The position numbers were made by a program, and so were the translations under genes. From contig CALPLL020000094.1 in the NCBI GenBank assembly GCA_943324395.2, forward strand, positions 1 to 7,160: DNA of 7,160 bases, written 5' to 3'. The DNA comes from Rhizobium sp. Q54 (GTDB lineage: Bacteria > Bacteroidota > Bacteroidia > Flavobacteriales > Flavobacteriaceae). The stretch's first letter is position 1, and every line of letters starts with the position of its first letter. Under the pieces are notes generated by a model. The model was not told the origin of the DNA, ran no database searches, and was given only the letters and a program-made list of their open reading frames with translations. This document shows, in pieces, positions 1 to 5,747 of this stretch.

Positions 1-684
1 AAAAGTTGGTATTTCTTCAATATAATTTTTTGACTTTTGAACTATAAAATAAGTTACAATTCCTGCAATTATATACAATACAGAAAATAGAGGAATTACT
101 GGATAAGACTGCATAATATTTCCGATAACTTCATTGGTATAAACCAAATAATCAACTGCAATAAAATTAAATCGGACACCAAATTCATTCCAAAAAAAGT
201 ACTCGCTAATTGCAATTTGTAATAGGATTGCAACAAATAGAAAAATAACAAAACTGAACAGCCAGAATCTAATTTTTGATCGATATTTTGGAAGAAATAA
301 TAACAATCCAAATAAAATAGTTTTAATTGCCACGAATGCAAACCCAATTTCGGGTAAAACCCCTCCATATTCATTAAGAATGGTATTAAAAAACTTTACG
401 TAGATTAGTAATGAAACCAACATACCAAAAATAATATATCCGTAAGGTTTAAGATATTTAGCATTGGATATAAATATTAAATACAACCACAAAAAAGTGC
501 TGACAATTGTAAAAACGAATAAATCAGATAGAAATCCTAAAGCAAATATTTTGATTGTTTCAATAAATGAAAATGAAGTTTGAGTAATAGGATGAAAAAT
601 TAAAATTGCACGCAAAAAGAAGCTTACAACTATATAAAACAAAGCAAGAGTATAAAAAGGCGTGGTTTTTCTTAAAAAAGTCAT
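1..684 (-). CDS. LTA synthase-like sulfatase-family membrane protein, N-terminal part (partial)
   Basis: This is the first 228 codons of a gene running off the left edge. Reading down from the ATG at 684-682 the frame stays open to base 1. The protein is strongly hydrophobic, with likely membrane segments near residues 10-30, 46-72, 82-99, 113-131, 139-159 and 197-215. Between the last two lies a conserved-looking block (about 161-195: EYFFWNEFGVRFNF, then IAVDYLVYTNEVIGNI, then an SYP). From memory this is characteristic of the membrane domain of Gram-negative LTA-synthase-like (alkaline phosphatase superfamily, sulfatase fold) proteins, which transfer phosphoglycerol or similar groups to envelope glycans. 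The metal site and nucleophile Thr/Ser would lie in the periplasmic domain beyond the window, so activity cannot be judged. A different-frame ORF at 96-374 is its shadow. The gene is divergent from the iron transporter gene at 930. The family call is good; the substrate is unknown. Confidence 0.82.
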   Translation of the reverse strand, partial: MTFLRKTTPFYTLALFYIVVSFFLRAILIFHPITQTSFSFIETIKIFALGFLSDLFVFTIVSTFLWLYLIFISNAKYLKPYGYIIFGMLVSLLIYVKFFNTILNEYGGVLPEIGFAFVAIKTILFGLLLFLPKYRSKIRFWLFSFVIFLFVAILLQIAISEYFFWNEFGVRFNFIAVDYLVYTNEVIGNIMQSYPVIPLFSVLYIIAGIVTYFIVQKSKNYIEEIPTF

Positions 685-698
685 GATAGTATTTTTTA

Positions 699-706
699 CA
701 AAAATA
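699..706 (-). promoter_or_regulatory. Candidate -7 promoter element for the LTA synthase-like gene
   Basis: The minus strand reads TATTTTTG here, an exact match to the Bacteroidota -7 consensus TAnnTTTG, 14 bases upstream of the start codon at 684. No TTG lies at the usual 17-23 base spacing upstream, so the -33 element is missing or degenerate. The match is short and the region is AT-rich, so chance occurrence is possible. Confidence 0.45.
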
Positions 707-729
707 AAGAAATTTGAGCAAGAATAGAA

Positions 730-742
730 TTCTTTCAAAGAA
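730..742. repeat. 13-bp inverted repeat TTCTTTCAAAGAA
   Basis: This is a perfect 6-bp inverted repeat around a single central C, in the divergent intergenic region 46 bases upstream of the LTA synthase-like start. It could be a small operator for the minus-strand gene, but it is short and A/T-dominated, so it may be chance. No regulator gene is adjacent. Confidence 0.25.
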
Positions 743-805
743 ATTACTATTATATATAATTTGTATAAAAATGCCTTTTGTATAGTCTTTATTTTATAAT
801 TTAAA

Positions 806-885
806 TTTAATTAAAATAGTTGGATTGTACTTTAATTTATTTTAACAATTTTAAAAGTAAATGATTGAATAGTTTAATTAAAATA
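806..885. repeat. Pair of 13-bp direct repeats in the intergenic region
   Basis: TTTAATTAAAATA occurs at 806-818 and again at 873-885, between the divergent genes. A separate shorter pair, TTTGTATA, occurs at 760-767 and 777-784. All are made almost only of A and T in an AT-rich spacer, so they may reflect composition rather than function. The rest of 685-929 holds no ORF of useful length and no RNA gene that I recognise. Confidence 0.3.
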
Positions 886-900
886 TCATTGAATTATGAT

Positions 901-908
901 TAATTTTG
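901..908 (+). promoter_or_regulatory. Candidate -7 promoter element for the ferritin-VIT1 gene
   Basis: TAATTTTG matches the Bacteroidota -7 consensus TAnnTTTG exactly and sits 21 bases before the ATG at 930. That would give a leader of roughly 15 bases. No TTG stands at the usual upstream spacing. A one-mismatch alternative (TATCATTG, 884-891) has a TTG at 865-867 with a 16-base gap. Either could be the real promoter. Confidence 0.4.
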
Positions 909-929
909 TAAATCAAAAAAACGGGTACC

Positions 930-2048
930 ATGGATATAGGCAAACTAAAATCGCAATTACAAACGGAGGTTGATACAGCATTTCTTTATACAAGTATTGC
1001 AACAATTCAATCCGATGAAAATCTGAGCCGAGTATTAAATAGTTTAGCAGAAATTGAAAAAGGACATGCTAATCATATGTTGAGAAAAGTAAATGAATTC
1101 GATCCAAATTACGAAATGCCACAACCTTCTTCAAGAGCAAAATTTCAATTAAGAGTAGGTAAATTATTTGGTTACAGTTCAATAATTAGCAGTTTGTCAA
1201 GTGTAGAAAAACAATTTGCAGTAAATTCAATTAAAAATAAAATTGAAAATGGTGAAAAACTAAGTGGTTTTGAACACAATCATCTCAATATTATCGAAGC
1301 GGTGAATAATAATAAGGCGCTGAATGTTTCGGGAGGATTTTTATCAAAATTCGAAAGCCGACATAAATCCGTGGGAGGAAATGCACTTAGAGCCGCTGTA
1401 TTAGGATCTAATGATGGATTGGTTTCGAACATGAGTTTGGTTATGGGCGTTGCAGGTGCAGCAGTTTCCAATAATACTATTTTATTAACCGGAATTGCAG
1501 GTTTAATGGCGGGATCCATTTCAATGGCGTTAGGGGAGTGGCTTTCTGTTCAAAGTTCTAGAGAATTAAACCAACGCCAAATTGACTTAGAAATGGAAGA
1601 ATTAGAAGCTTCACCTGAAGAAGAAAAAAAAGAATTAGTCCTTTTATATCAAGCAAAAGGAATGAGCATTGAAGAAGCTAAAAAATTGGCAGACAAGGCA
1701 TTTGAATCTCAAGAAACGGCAATTGACGCGATTATAAAAGAAGAATTAGGAATAGACAAAGAAGATTTAGGAGGCTCCGCTTGGGAAGCAGCAATTGCTT
1801 CCTTTTTGTTATTTTCAATCGGTGCAATAATTCCACTTTATCCATTTATGATTTTAGATGGGAAAAATGCTATTATTTTGAGTATTATAAGCAGTGTTGT
1901 AGGATTATTTGGAATTGGAGCAGCAATTACATTGTTAACAGGGAAAAGCGTTTTGTATTCCGGTTTTAGACAAGTTGCCTTTGGGTTAACAGCCGCTGCG
2001 GTTACTTATGGGATTGGGACTTTAATAGGGGTTTCTTTAGCAGGATAA
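930..2048 (+). CDS. Ferritin-like/VIT1 fusion iron transporter (MbfA type)
   Basis: The 372-residue protein joins two iron modules. Residues 1-128 look like a rubrerythrin-type four-helix diiron domain with likely ligands E13, E43 and H46 (EIEKGH), E93, E115 and H118 (FEHNH). Residues about 145-372 are a VIT1/CCC1 transporter domain. It has the signature ALRAAVLGSNDGLVSN (151-167), an SMALGEWLS segment (198-206), an acidic cytosolic stretch (212-280) typical of the VIT1 metal-binding helices, and GAIIPLYPF (298-306). About five membrane helices are visible. In the family (MbfA of rhizobia and Agrobacterium, 'Er-VIT1' proteins) the protein exports iron from the cytoplasm and protects against iron and peroxide stress. 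The ferritin domain would sense or oxidise Fe(II). An in-frame TAA at 909-911 leaves ATG 930 as the first available start. No Irr- or Fur-like site is obvious. A manganese/iron exporter role is an alternative; the direction of transport is inferred from the family. Confidence 0.88.
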   Translation: MDIGKLKSQLQTEVDTAFLYTSIATIQSDENLSRVLNSLAEIEKGHANHMLRKVNEFDPNYEMPQPSSRAKFQLRVGKLFGYSSIISSLSSVEKQFAVNSIKNKIENGEKLSGFEHNHLNIIEAVNNNKALNVSGGFLSKFESRHKSVGGNALRAAVLGSNDGLVSNMSLVMGVAGAAVSNNTILLTGIAGLMAGSISMALGEWLSVQSSRELNQRQIDLEMEELEASPEEEKKELVLLYQAKGMSIEEAKKLADKAFESQETAIDAIIKEELGIDKEDLGGSAWEAAIASFLLFSIGAIIPLYPFMILDGKNAIILSIISSVVGLFGIGAAITLLTGKSVLYSGFRQVAFGLTAAAVTYGIGTLIGVSLAG

Positions 2049-2099
2049 AAACATAATAATTATATAAAAAATAACAGTTAATATATCAATAATCAAAGC

Positions 2100-2107
2100 T
2101 ATATTTA
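2100..2107 (+). promoter_or_regulatory. Weak -7-like element upstream of the DUF2231-like gene
   Basis: TATATTTA differs from TAnnTTTG only in the last base and lies 27 bases before the ATG at 2135. The 86-base gap after the ferritin-VIT1 stop has no visible terminator hairpin. Read-through from the upstream gene, with or without this weak internal promoter, is therefore equally possible. Confidence 0.22.
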
Positions 2108-2134
2108 CAATTAATTAAATAAAACAAAATCATT

Positions 2135-2635
2135 ATGAACGACGCACATTTACACTTGGTGGTTAATCATTTTCCAATAATAGGAACCTTATTTGGTTTG
2201 GGGATTTTAATTACAGGAATGTTATTAAAAAACAATTCTGTAAAAAATACTGCTTATATTTTATTTATTGTTGCTGCTATATTTGCTGCTTTCAGTATGG
2301 GAACAGGCGAGGGCGCTGAGGAATTAGTAGAAGACCTTCCAAATATTGGCAAACAAATAATTCATGAACATGAAGAAATTGCAGAAAAGTTTGCAATCAT
2401 TATGTATGTAACTGGATTTTTAGGATTATTATCATTATACACGTCCATTAAGAACCATAATTTGGCTAAAATATTTTCATTTATAACGTTAGCTTTAGCT
2501 TTATTAGCTGCAGTTTTTGCAAAAAGTGTTGGAACATCAGGAGGTGAAATTCGTCATACTGAAATTAGATCCAATTCAGGTGCAGGTTCAAGTGAAAACG
2601 CAACAGATGTGAAAAATGATAATGAGGAAGATTAA
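2135..2635 (+). CDS. DUF2231-like four-helix membrane protein with His/Glu-rich face
   Basis: The protein has 166 residues with four predicted membrane helices at about 14-31, 39-56, 86-103 and 112-130, and a hydrophilic, Asn/Glu-rich tail. The opening HLHLVVNHFPIIGTLFG resembles the 'hPxxvHFPI' start of DUF2231 predicted membrane proteins. The ending GGEIRHTEI (136-144) recurs in the same kind of protein, from memory. H5, H7 and H12 precede helix 1; E59, E62, E63, E66 and D67 follow helix 2; H77, E78, H79, E80 and E81 precede helix 3; H141 follows helix 4. All fall on one face. The lysines (32, 37, 106, 112) fall on the other, so by the positive-inside rule the His/acid face is periplasmic. 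A heme or metal site is plausible but unproven. It follows the iron transporter gene by 86 bases on the same strand, and its stop is one base from the convergent gene. Confidence 0.65.
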   Translation: MNDAHLHLVVNHFPIIGTLFGLGILITGMLLKNNSVKNTAYILFIVAAIFAAFSMGTGEGAEELVEDLPNIGKQIIHEHEEIAEKFAIIMYVTGFLGLLSLYTSIKNHNLAKIFSFITLALALLAAVFAKSVGTSGGEIRHTEIRSNSGAGSSENATDVKNDNEED

Positions 2636-2636
2636 T

Positions 2637-3041
2637 TTATAAAGTCCTAGGTTCATCTAATAATTGGACTTGGGATTTTAATCTTTCAATAAGCATTGTA
2701 ATTATTCTTTTATTCAATGCAGATGCATTTTTTGAGTACAATTTATATTCCTCAATTTGCAATAATCCAATGGTTGTTCCAATAAGTAAATTTCTAAACT
2801 TATTATCGTTAAGTATTGAATTTTCAATATAATCCAACTTTTTTTCTACCGTAAATTGACTAAATTGAGCCTTGTTTTTTAGGATGTAATTTATAAATAA
2901 CTCAATATATAGTTCATTTTGCAATTTCAAAATTGGTCTTAAGGTTTGATTTTGAAACAACTCTTCTACAGAAGTTTGAGAATTGATTTCTCCTAAAGTT
3001 TCTCCTCTTAAAGTCGATATTAGATGTTCTCTAATGCTCAT
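2637..3041 (-). CDS. Conserved flavobacterial hypothetical protein (often mislabelled glyoxalase)
   Basis: This is a 134-residue soluble protein without signal peptide or membrane segment, probably all helical. The central block QNQTLRPILKLQNELYIELF (29-48), the KKLDYIENSI stretch (67-76) and the C-terminal ITMLIERLKSQVQLL pattern match a small protein I recall from many Flavobacteriaceae. It is frequently annotated there as 'glyoxalase'. I see no glyoxalase (VOC) features: there is no spaced His/Glu metal set and no beta-alpha-beta-beta-beta pattern, so that label is not supported. The function is unknown. It is a stand-alone minus-strand gene, divergent from the thioesterase gene (91-base spacer) and convergent with the DUF2231-like gene. 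I find no exact TAnnTTTG element upstream of its start. Confidence 0.78.
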   Translation of the reverse strand: MSIREHLISTLRGETLGEINSQTSVEELFQNQTLRPILKLQNELYIELFINYILKNKAQFSQFTVEKKLDYIENSILNDNKFRNLLIGTTIGLLQIEEYKLYSKNASALNKRIITMLIERLKSQVQLLDEPRTL

Positions 3042-3109
3042 GATTTATAATAATTAATTAGCAATCTAATTTATGGAATCTAGGATTAAAAACATGTAAT
3101 TTTATATTG

Positions 3110-3117
3110 TATTTTTG
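3110..3117 (+). promoter_or_regulatory. Candidate -7 promoter element for the thioesterase gene
   Basis: TATTTTTG is an exact match to TAnnTTTG, 15 bases before the ATG at 3133, and is followed by an A-rich leader (TCAAAAAATTAATTT). No clear TTG stands 17-23 bases upstream; only a degenerate GGATTA is present near 3083. The leader would be about 10 bases long, short even for a leader without a Shine-Dalgarno site. Confidence 0.5.
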
Positions 3118-3132
3118 TCAAAAAATTAATTT

Positions 3133-3519
3133 ATGAGATTTCACACACGTAAATGGGTAAAACCCGAAGATTTAAATCCTAACGGAACTTTATTTGGAGG
3201 TAAATTATTGGCTTGGATTGATGAAGAATTAGCACTTTATTCAATTATACAATTAGAAAATAGTCGTGTCGTGACAAAATATATGTCGGAAATTAATTTT
3301 AGAAGTTCTGCCAAACAAGGTGATATTATAGAAATTGGAATTGATGTTGTAAAGTTTGGTAACTCTTCAATAACTTTAAAATGTGAGGCCAGAAATATGA
3401 TGACAAGAGAAACCATTATTACCATAGAAGCAACCACGATGGTGAGTTTAGGCGAAGATGGAAAACCAAAACCTCATGGAAAAACACAAATTGAATACGT
3501 TGGTAATCGCTTGAAATAA
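3133..3519 (+). CDS. Acyl-CoA thioesterase, hotdog fold (YciA/BACH type)
   Basis: This is a compact 128-residue single hotdog domain that hydrolyses acyl-CoA to free acid and CoA in the cytoplasm. The signature NPNGTLFGGKLLAWIDEE (15-32) matches the 'N-x-x-G-x-x-F-G-G-x-x-x-x-x-x-D' core of the YciA/ACOT7 family. The Asn at 15 or 17 and Asp30 are the likely catalytic residues. The following beta strands (about 42-101) include VVTKYMSEINFRSSAKQGD, where family members carry the conserved 'v..d.i.F..p...Gd' segment. The length is near that of YciA (about 130 residues). The chain-length preference cannot be read from sequence. The gene stands alone: it is divergent from the hypothetical gene and convergent with the channel gene, with a single base between the two stop codons. 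Confidence 0.9.
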   Translation: MRFHTRKWVKPEDLNPNGTLFGGKLLAWIDEELALYSIIQLENSRVVTKYMSEINFRSSAKQGDIIEIGIDVVKFGNSSITLKCEARNMMTRETIITIEATTMVSLGEDGKPKPHGKTQIEYVGNRLK

Positions 3520-3520
3520 A

Positions 3521-4777
3521 CTATTTTCCTGCATCAATCGTATTGACCATTTCACAAATTTCCAAATCAAAATACTTTATTGAAGCAAATATATGGTCAA
3601 ATATATCTGACATTATGTATTCGTAATTCTCGAATTTTTTATCATTTGAAAAAGCATAAATTTCTAATGGAATTCCATTTTGAGTAGGCTGCAATTGACG
3701 ACATAGCAAAATCATATCTTTATTTAATCCAGGATGATTGTGCAAATATTCTGTAATGTATTTTCTAAACAACCCAAAATTGGTTAGATTTCTTCCATTT
3801 ATAGCTATGGTTTTATCTACATTGTGTGTAGCATTGAACTTTAAAATTTCATCTTGACGATGCTGGATATAAGAATTTAATAACTGAATTCTCTTTAAGT
3901 TTTCAATCTCTTGATCTTTCATAAATCGGATACTACTGGCTTTAATAAGTACATATCTTTTTATTCTTCTACCATCGGAATCTAGCATTCCACGCCAATT
4001 TCGGAAAGAATCTGATATCATACTATATGTTGGAATTGTAGTGGTTGTATTATCAAAATTTCTAACTTTCACGGTAGCTAAATTGATTTCAGTTACATCA
4101 CCATCGGCTCCAAATTTATCGAAAGTAATCCAGTCACCAATTCGAACCATGTCGTTTAAAGACACTTGAACACTTGCAACAAATCCTAAAATAGTATCTC
4201 TAAAAATCAAAATTATTACTGCAGAAACAGTACCTAATATTGCTAGAAGATTTTTTGTATCAATATCAAAAATTTCAGAAACAATAATGATAATTCCAAA
4301 AATCCAAAGCACAATCATAATTACCTGAATATAACTGTCTATTGGTTTATCGCTAAATTTAGGGTCTTGTTTTAAATAATCTCTAATGGCATTAAAAATG
4401 GTTCTTATAATCCAAAGTACTAAAAGAACGATATAAACTCCAACTAATTTTCCAAAAATAGATTCCCAATAAACAAAGTCGCTCAAAATAATTGGAACTG
4501 ATTTATAGATAAATAACAACGGTATTAAATGGGCGATGTATTTTGCAGTTTTGTTTGAAACTAATAAATCGTCAAATTTAGTTTTGGTTTTTTTTGCAAT
4601 AAATACCATTGCAGTAACCAATATAATTCTAAAAACAATGTAAATAGAATAGGCTAAAGCGCACAATAATGCTGTATTTATAATAATGCTAATGTAGGAG
4701 GCTAAAGAAGAATTAAAACCTATTTTAAGTAATAATGTATCAGACCAGCCAAATATCGATTCTATTATTTTTATCAT
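3521..4777 (-). CDS. ybdG: MscS-family mechanosensitive channel, YbdG/MscM type
   Basis: The 418-residue inner-membrane channel relieves osmotic pressure. Five membrane helices are likely, near 28-60, 80-98, 107-128, 150-168 and 177-205. The last is the pore-lining helix (NLLAILGTVSAVIILIFRDT, then ILGFVASVQV), followed by the MscS beta domain (NDMVRIGDWITF from 208, through about 270). The C-terminal stretch NLTNFGLFRKYITEYLHNHP, together with LCRQLQPTQNGIPLEIYAF and the nearby SDIFDHIFA, closely recalls E. coli YbdG, the MscM channel. The length is also close to YbdG (about 415). The start overlaps the stop of the upstream DUF3817 gene by 4 bases (ATGA), which implies translational coupling. 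No separate promoter is needed. The assignment to the YbdG branch rather than MscK or MscS is from remembered motifs. Gating threshold and physiological role are inference. Confidence 0.9.
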   Translation of the reverse strand: MIKIIESIFGWSDTLLLKIGFNSSLASYISIIINTALLCALAYSIYIVFRIILVTAMVFIAKKTKTKFDDLLVSNKTAKYIAHLIPLLFIYKSVPIILSDFVYWESIFGKLVGVYIVLLVLWIIRTIFNAIRDYLKQDPKFSDKPIDSYIQVIMIVLWIFGIIIIVSEIFDIDTKNLLAILGTVSAVIILIFRDTILGFVASVQVSLNDMVRIGDWITFDKFGADGDVTEINLATVKVRNFDNTTTTIPTYSMISDSFRNWRGMLDSDGRRIKRYVLIKASSIRFMKDQEIENLKRIQLLNSYIQHRQDEILKFNATHNVDKTIAINGRNLTNFGLFRKYITEYLHNHPGLNKDMILLCRQLQPTQNGIPLEIYAFSNDKKFENYEYIMSDIFDHIFASIKYFDLEICEMVNTIDAGK

Positions 4778-5055
4778 TTTTTTATATATTTTTGTTCCAC
4801 ATAAAAGGTTGCAAATGGTAGGAGGGAAGCCAATAATACTATACCAAAGTTAGTAAAACTCCAATTTTGGGATTTTTTTATTGCAAATGCCAAAAGTACA
4901 TATCCAACAAAAAGCAAACCATGTGACATTCCTATTGGATAAAGTAATTGATGGTATAATTTGAAATTATTTGGTTTTATAAATAACATATTTGAAAATA
5001 ATGCTAAATAAGAAATTCCTTCTAGAATTGCTACTGCTTTAAAAATCTTGACCAT
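4774..5055 (-). CDS. DUF3817 small membrane protein
   Basis: This is a 93-residue protein with three likely membrane helices (about 7-27, 42-60, 68-87). The pattern ILEGISYLALFSN (10-22), a GMSHGLLFVGYVLLAF block (42-57) and a late LLPFATFYVEQKY (78-90) fit the DUF3817 (YdzA-like) family. Its members are small, conserved and of unknown function. The His in the 'GxxHG' motif and the Glu in 'EGxSY' are the family's most conserved polar residues and lie in or next to the membrane. It is the first gene of a two-gene unit with the YbdG-type channel (ATGA overlap). It has the best-formed promoter in the window directly upstream. An accessory role to the channel is possible but rests only on the coupling. 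Confidence 0.82.
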   Translation of the reverse strand: MVKIFKAVAILEGISYLALFSNMLFIKPNNFKLYHQLLYPIGMSHGLLFVGYVLLAFAIKKSQNWSFTNFGIVLLASLLPFATFYVEQKYIKK

Positions 5056-5076
5056 TTTAATTTTAAATAATTATTA

Positions 5077-5110
5077 CAAATTTAATTAATATCAATCATT
5101 ATTTTACAAA
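5077..5110 (-). promoter_or_regulatory. Two-element Bacteroidota promoter for the DUF3817-channel operon
   Basis: On the minus strand TTTG (5110-5107, -33-like) is followed after 22 bases by TAAATTTG (5084-5077), an exact TAnnTTTG. The start codon at 5055 lies 21 bases further on. The 22-base spacing is at the long end of the accepted range. This is the only start in the window where both promoter elements can be seen. Confidence 0.6.
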
Positions 5111-5126
5111 GATTGAAAAAGTAATT

Positions 5127-5134
5127 TACATTTG
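5127..5134 (+). promoter_or_regulatory. Candidate -7 promoter element for the DUF6155 gene
   Basis: TACATTTG matches TAnnTTTG exactly and lies 19 bases before the ATG at 5154. No TTG sits at the usual distance; the nearest, at 5113-5115, is only 11 bases upstream. It stands back to back with the promoter of the divergent DUF3817 gene inside a 98-base spacer. Confidence 0.5.
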
Positions 5135-5153
5135 TGACAACATAGTATAGATA

Positions 5154-5669
5154 ATGAGTAAACGAGATTTAAAAAAATACCTTAACGAACTTAACAAAGA
5201 GCAATTAGAAGAACAGATAATTAATTTATATGATAAATTTCCTGTTGTTAAAACTTTTTACGATTTTGTATTTAAACCCAATGAAAGAGGTTTGTTACAA
5301 GATTTTAAATTAAAAGTTTCTAATGAGTATTTCCCCGTAAGAGGCAAAAAAGCAAAAACCAGAAGATCGGTGGCTCAAAAAAAAATCAAGCATTTTATTT
5401 CACTTGGAGTTGATCCATTTATTATAGCTGATGTCATGCTTTTTTCAATAGAAATTGCACAAACTTATTCTTCAGAAAAAATCATCAAACAAGAATTATT
5501 TTTCAAAAGCATGTTAAATTCTTTCGAACAGGCGGTCAGTTTTATGATTGAAAACGGAATTTTATATGATTTTAAAAATAGGGTAGAGGCAATAAGGGCT
5601 GAAGCCGAAATTCAAGATTGGTTCAATGTATTTGAATTTAATTCTATTGTTGAAAAATTTGATTATTAA
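5154..5669 (+). CDS. DUF6155 family protein
   Basis: This is a 171-residue soluble, mostly helical protein with no signal or membrane segment. It begins MSKRDLKKYLNELNKEQLEEQI and continues through YDKFPVVKTFYDFVFKP (26-42). A basic segment follows (YFPVRGKKAKTRRSVAQKKI, about 59-78), then HFISLGVDPFIIADVML (80-96). I recognise this pattern as DUF6155, common in Bacteroidota and some Firmicutes, with no known function. The basic segment could suit nucleic-acid or phosphate binding; that is a guess from charge alone. It precedes the helicase gene by 78 bases on the same strand, and that gene has its own -7 candidate. ATG 5154 fits the family N-terminus as I remember it. Confidence 0.8.
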   Translation: MSKRDLKKYLNELNKEQLEEQIINLYDKFPVVKTFYDFVFKPNERGLLQDFKLKVSNEYFPVRGKKAKTRRSVAQKKIKHFISLGVDPFIIADVMLFSIEIAQTYSSEKIIKQELFFKSMLNSFEQAVSFMIENGILYDFKNRVEAIRAEAEIQDWFNVFEFNSIVEKFDY

Positions 5670-5719
5670 AAAAACACAAAATATAACTTCAATATACTCA
5701 AATAACCCTTTTTTAAACG

Positions 5720-5727
5720 TATTTTTG
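5720..5727 (+). promoter_or_regulatory. Candidate -7 promoter element for the helicase gene
   Basis: TATTTTTG matches TAnnTTTG exactly, 20 bases before the ATG at 5748, followed by an A-rich leader. It overlaps a perfect 14-bp palindrome (5721-5734). No TTG is found at the usual -33 distance. The element argues that the helicase can be transcribed apart from the DUF6155 gene. Confidence 0.5.
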
Positions 5728-5734
5728 CAAAAAT
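5721..5734. repeat. Perfect 14-bp palindrome overlapping the helicase promoter
   Basis: ATTTTTGCAAAAAT reads the same on both strands and covers most of the -7 element of the helicase gene. It could be an operator where a dimeric repressor blocks RNA polymerase. Equally it may follow from a TTTG -7 element running into an A-rich leader. It has only one G-C step, so any hairpin would be weak. It is not a terminator by its composition. Confidence 0.35.
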
Positions 5735-5747
5735 TACAACTTTAAAA

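Noticed and set aside
96..374. A 92-codon minus-strand ORF rich in Leu, Phe and Tyr.
   Set aside because: It lies in another frame of the LTA synthase-like gene, whose translation has conserved family motifs over the same bases.
923..933. GGTACCATGG at the ferritin-VIT1 start looks like an engineered KpnI-NcoI cloning junction.
   Set aside because: The flanking DNA is continuous native AT-rich sequence on both sides and the protein N-terminus is normal for the family, so this is a chance combination of sites.
962..969. AACGGAGG, a good Shine-Dalgarno match inside the ferritin-VIT1 gene.
   Set aside because: No start codon follows at a suitable distance in the gene's frame, and the other genes here do not use Shine-Dalgarno sites.
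896..973. A 25-codon ORF (ATG at 896, TGA at 971) overlapping the ferritin-VIT1 start in another frame, as a possible leader peptide.
   Set aside because: The best -7 element (901-908) lies inside it, so its start codon would be upstream of the transcript. It has no recognisable peptide pattern.
1280..1969. ORFs at 1280-1519 (minus) and 1781-1969 (plus) inside the ferritin-VIT1 gene.
   Set aside because: Both are shadows of a well-supported 372-codon gene and show no promoter or family motif.
2642..2671. Inverted repeat AAGTCC...GGACTT at the convergent junction, as a terminator for the DUF2231-like gene.
   Set aside because: The stem is only 6 bp with an 18-base loop and no T-run directly after it, and it lies in coding sequence of the opposite gene.
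3237..3437. A 66-codon minus-strand ORF with a hydrophobic start, inside the thioesterase gene.
   Set aside because: It is antisense to conserved hotdog-fold coding sequence, and its hydrophobicity follows from the complementary codons.
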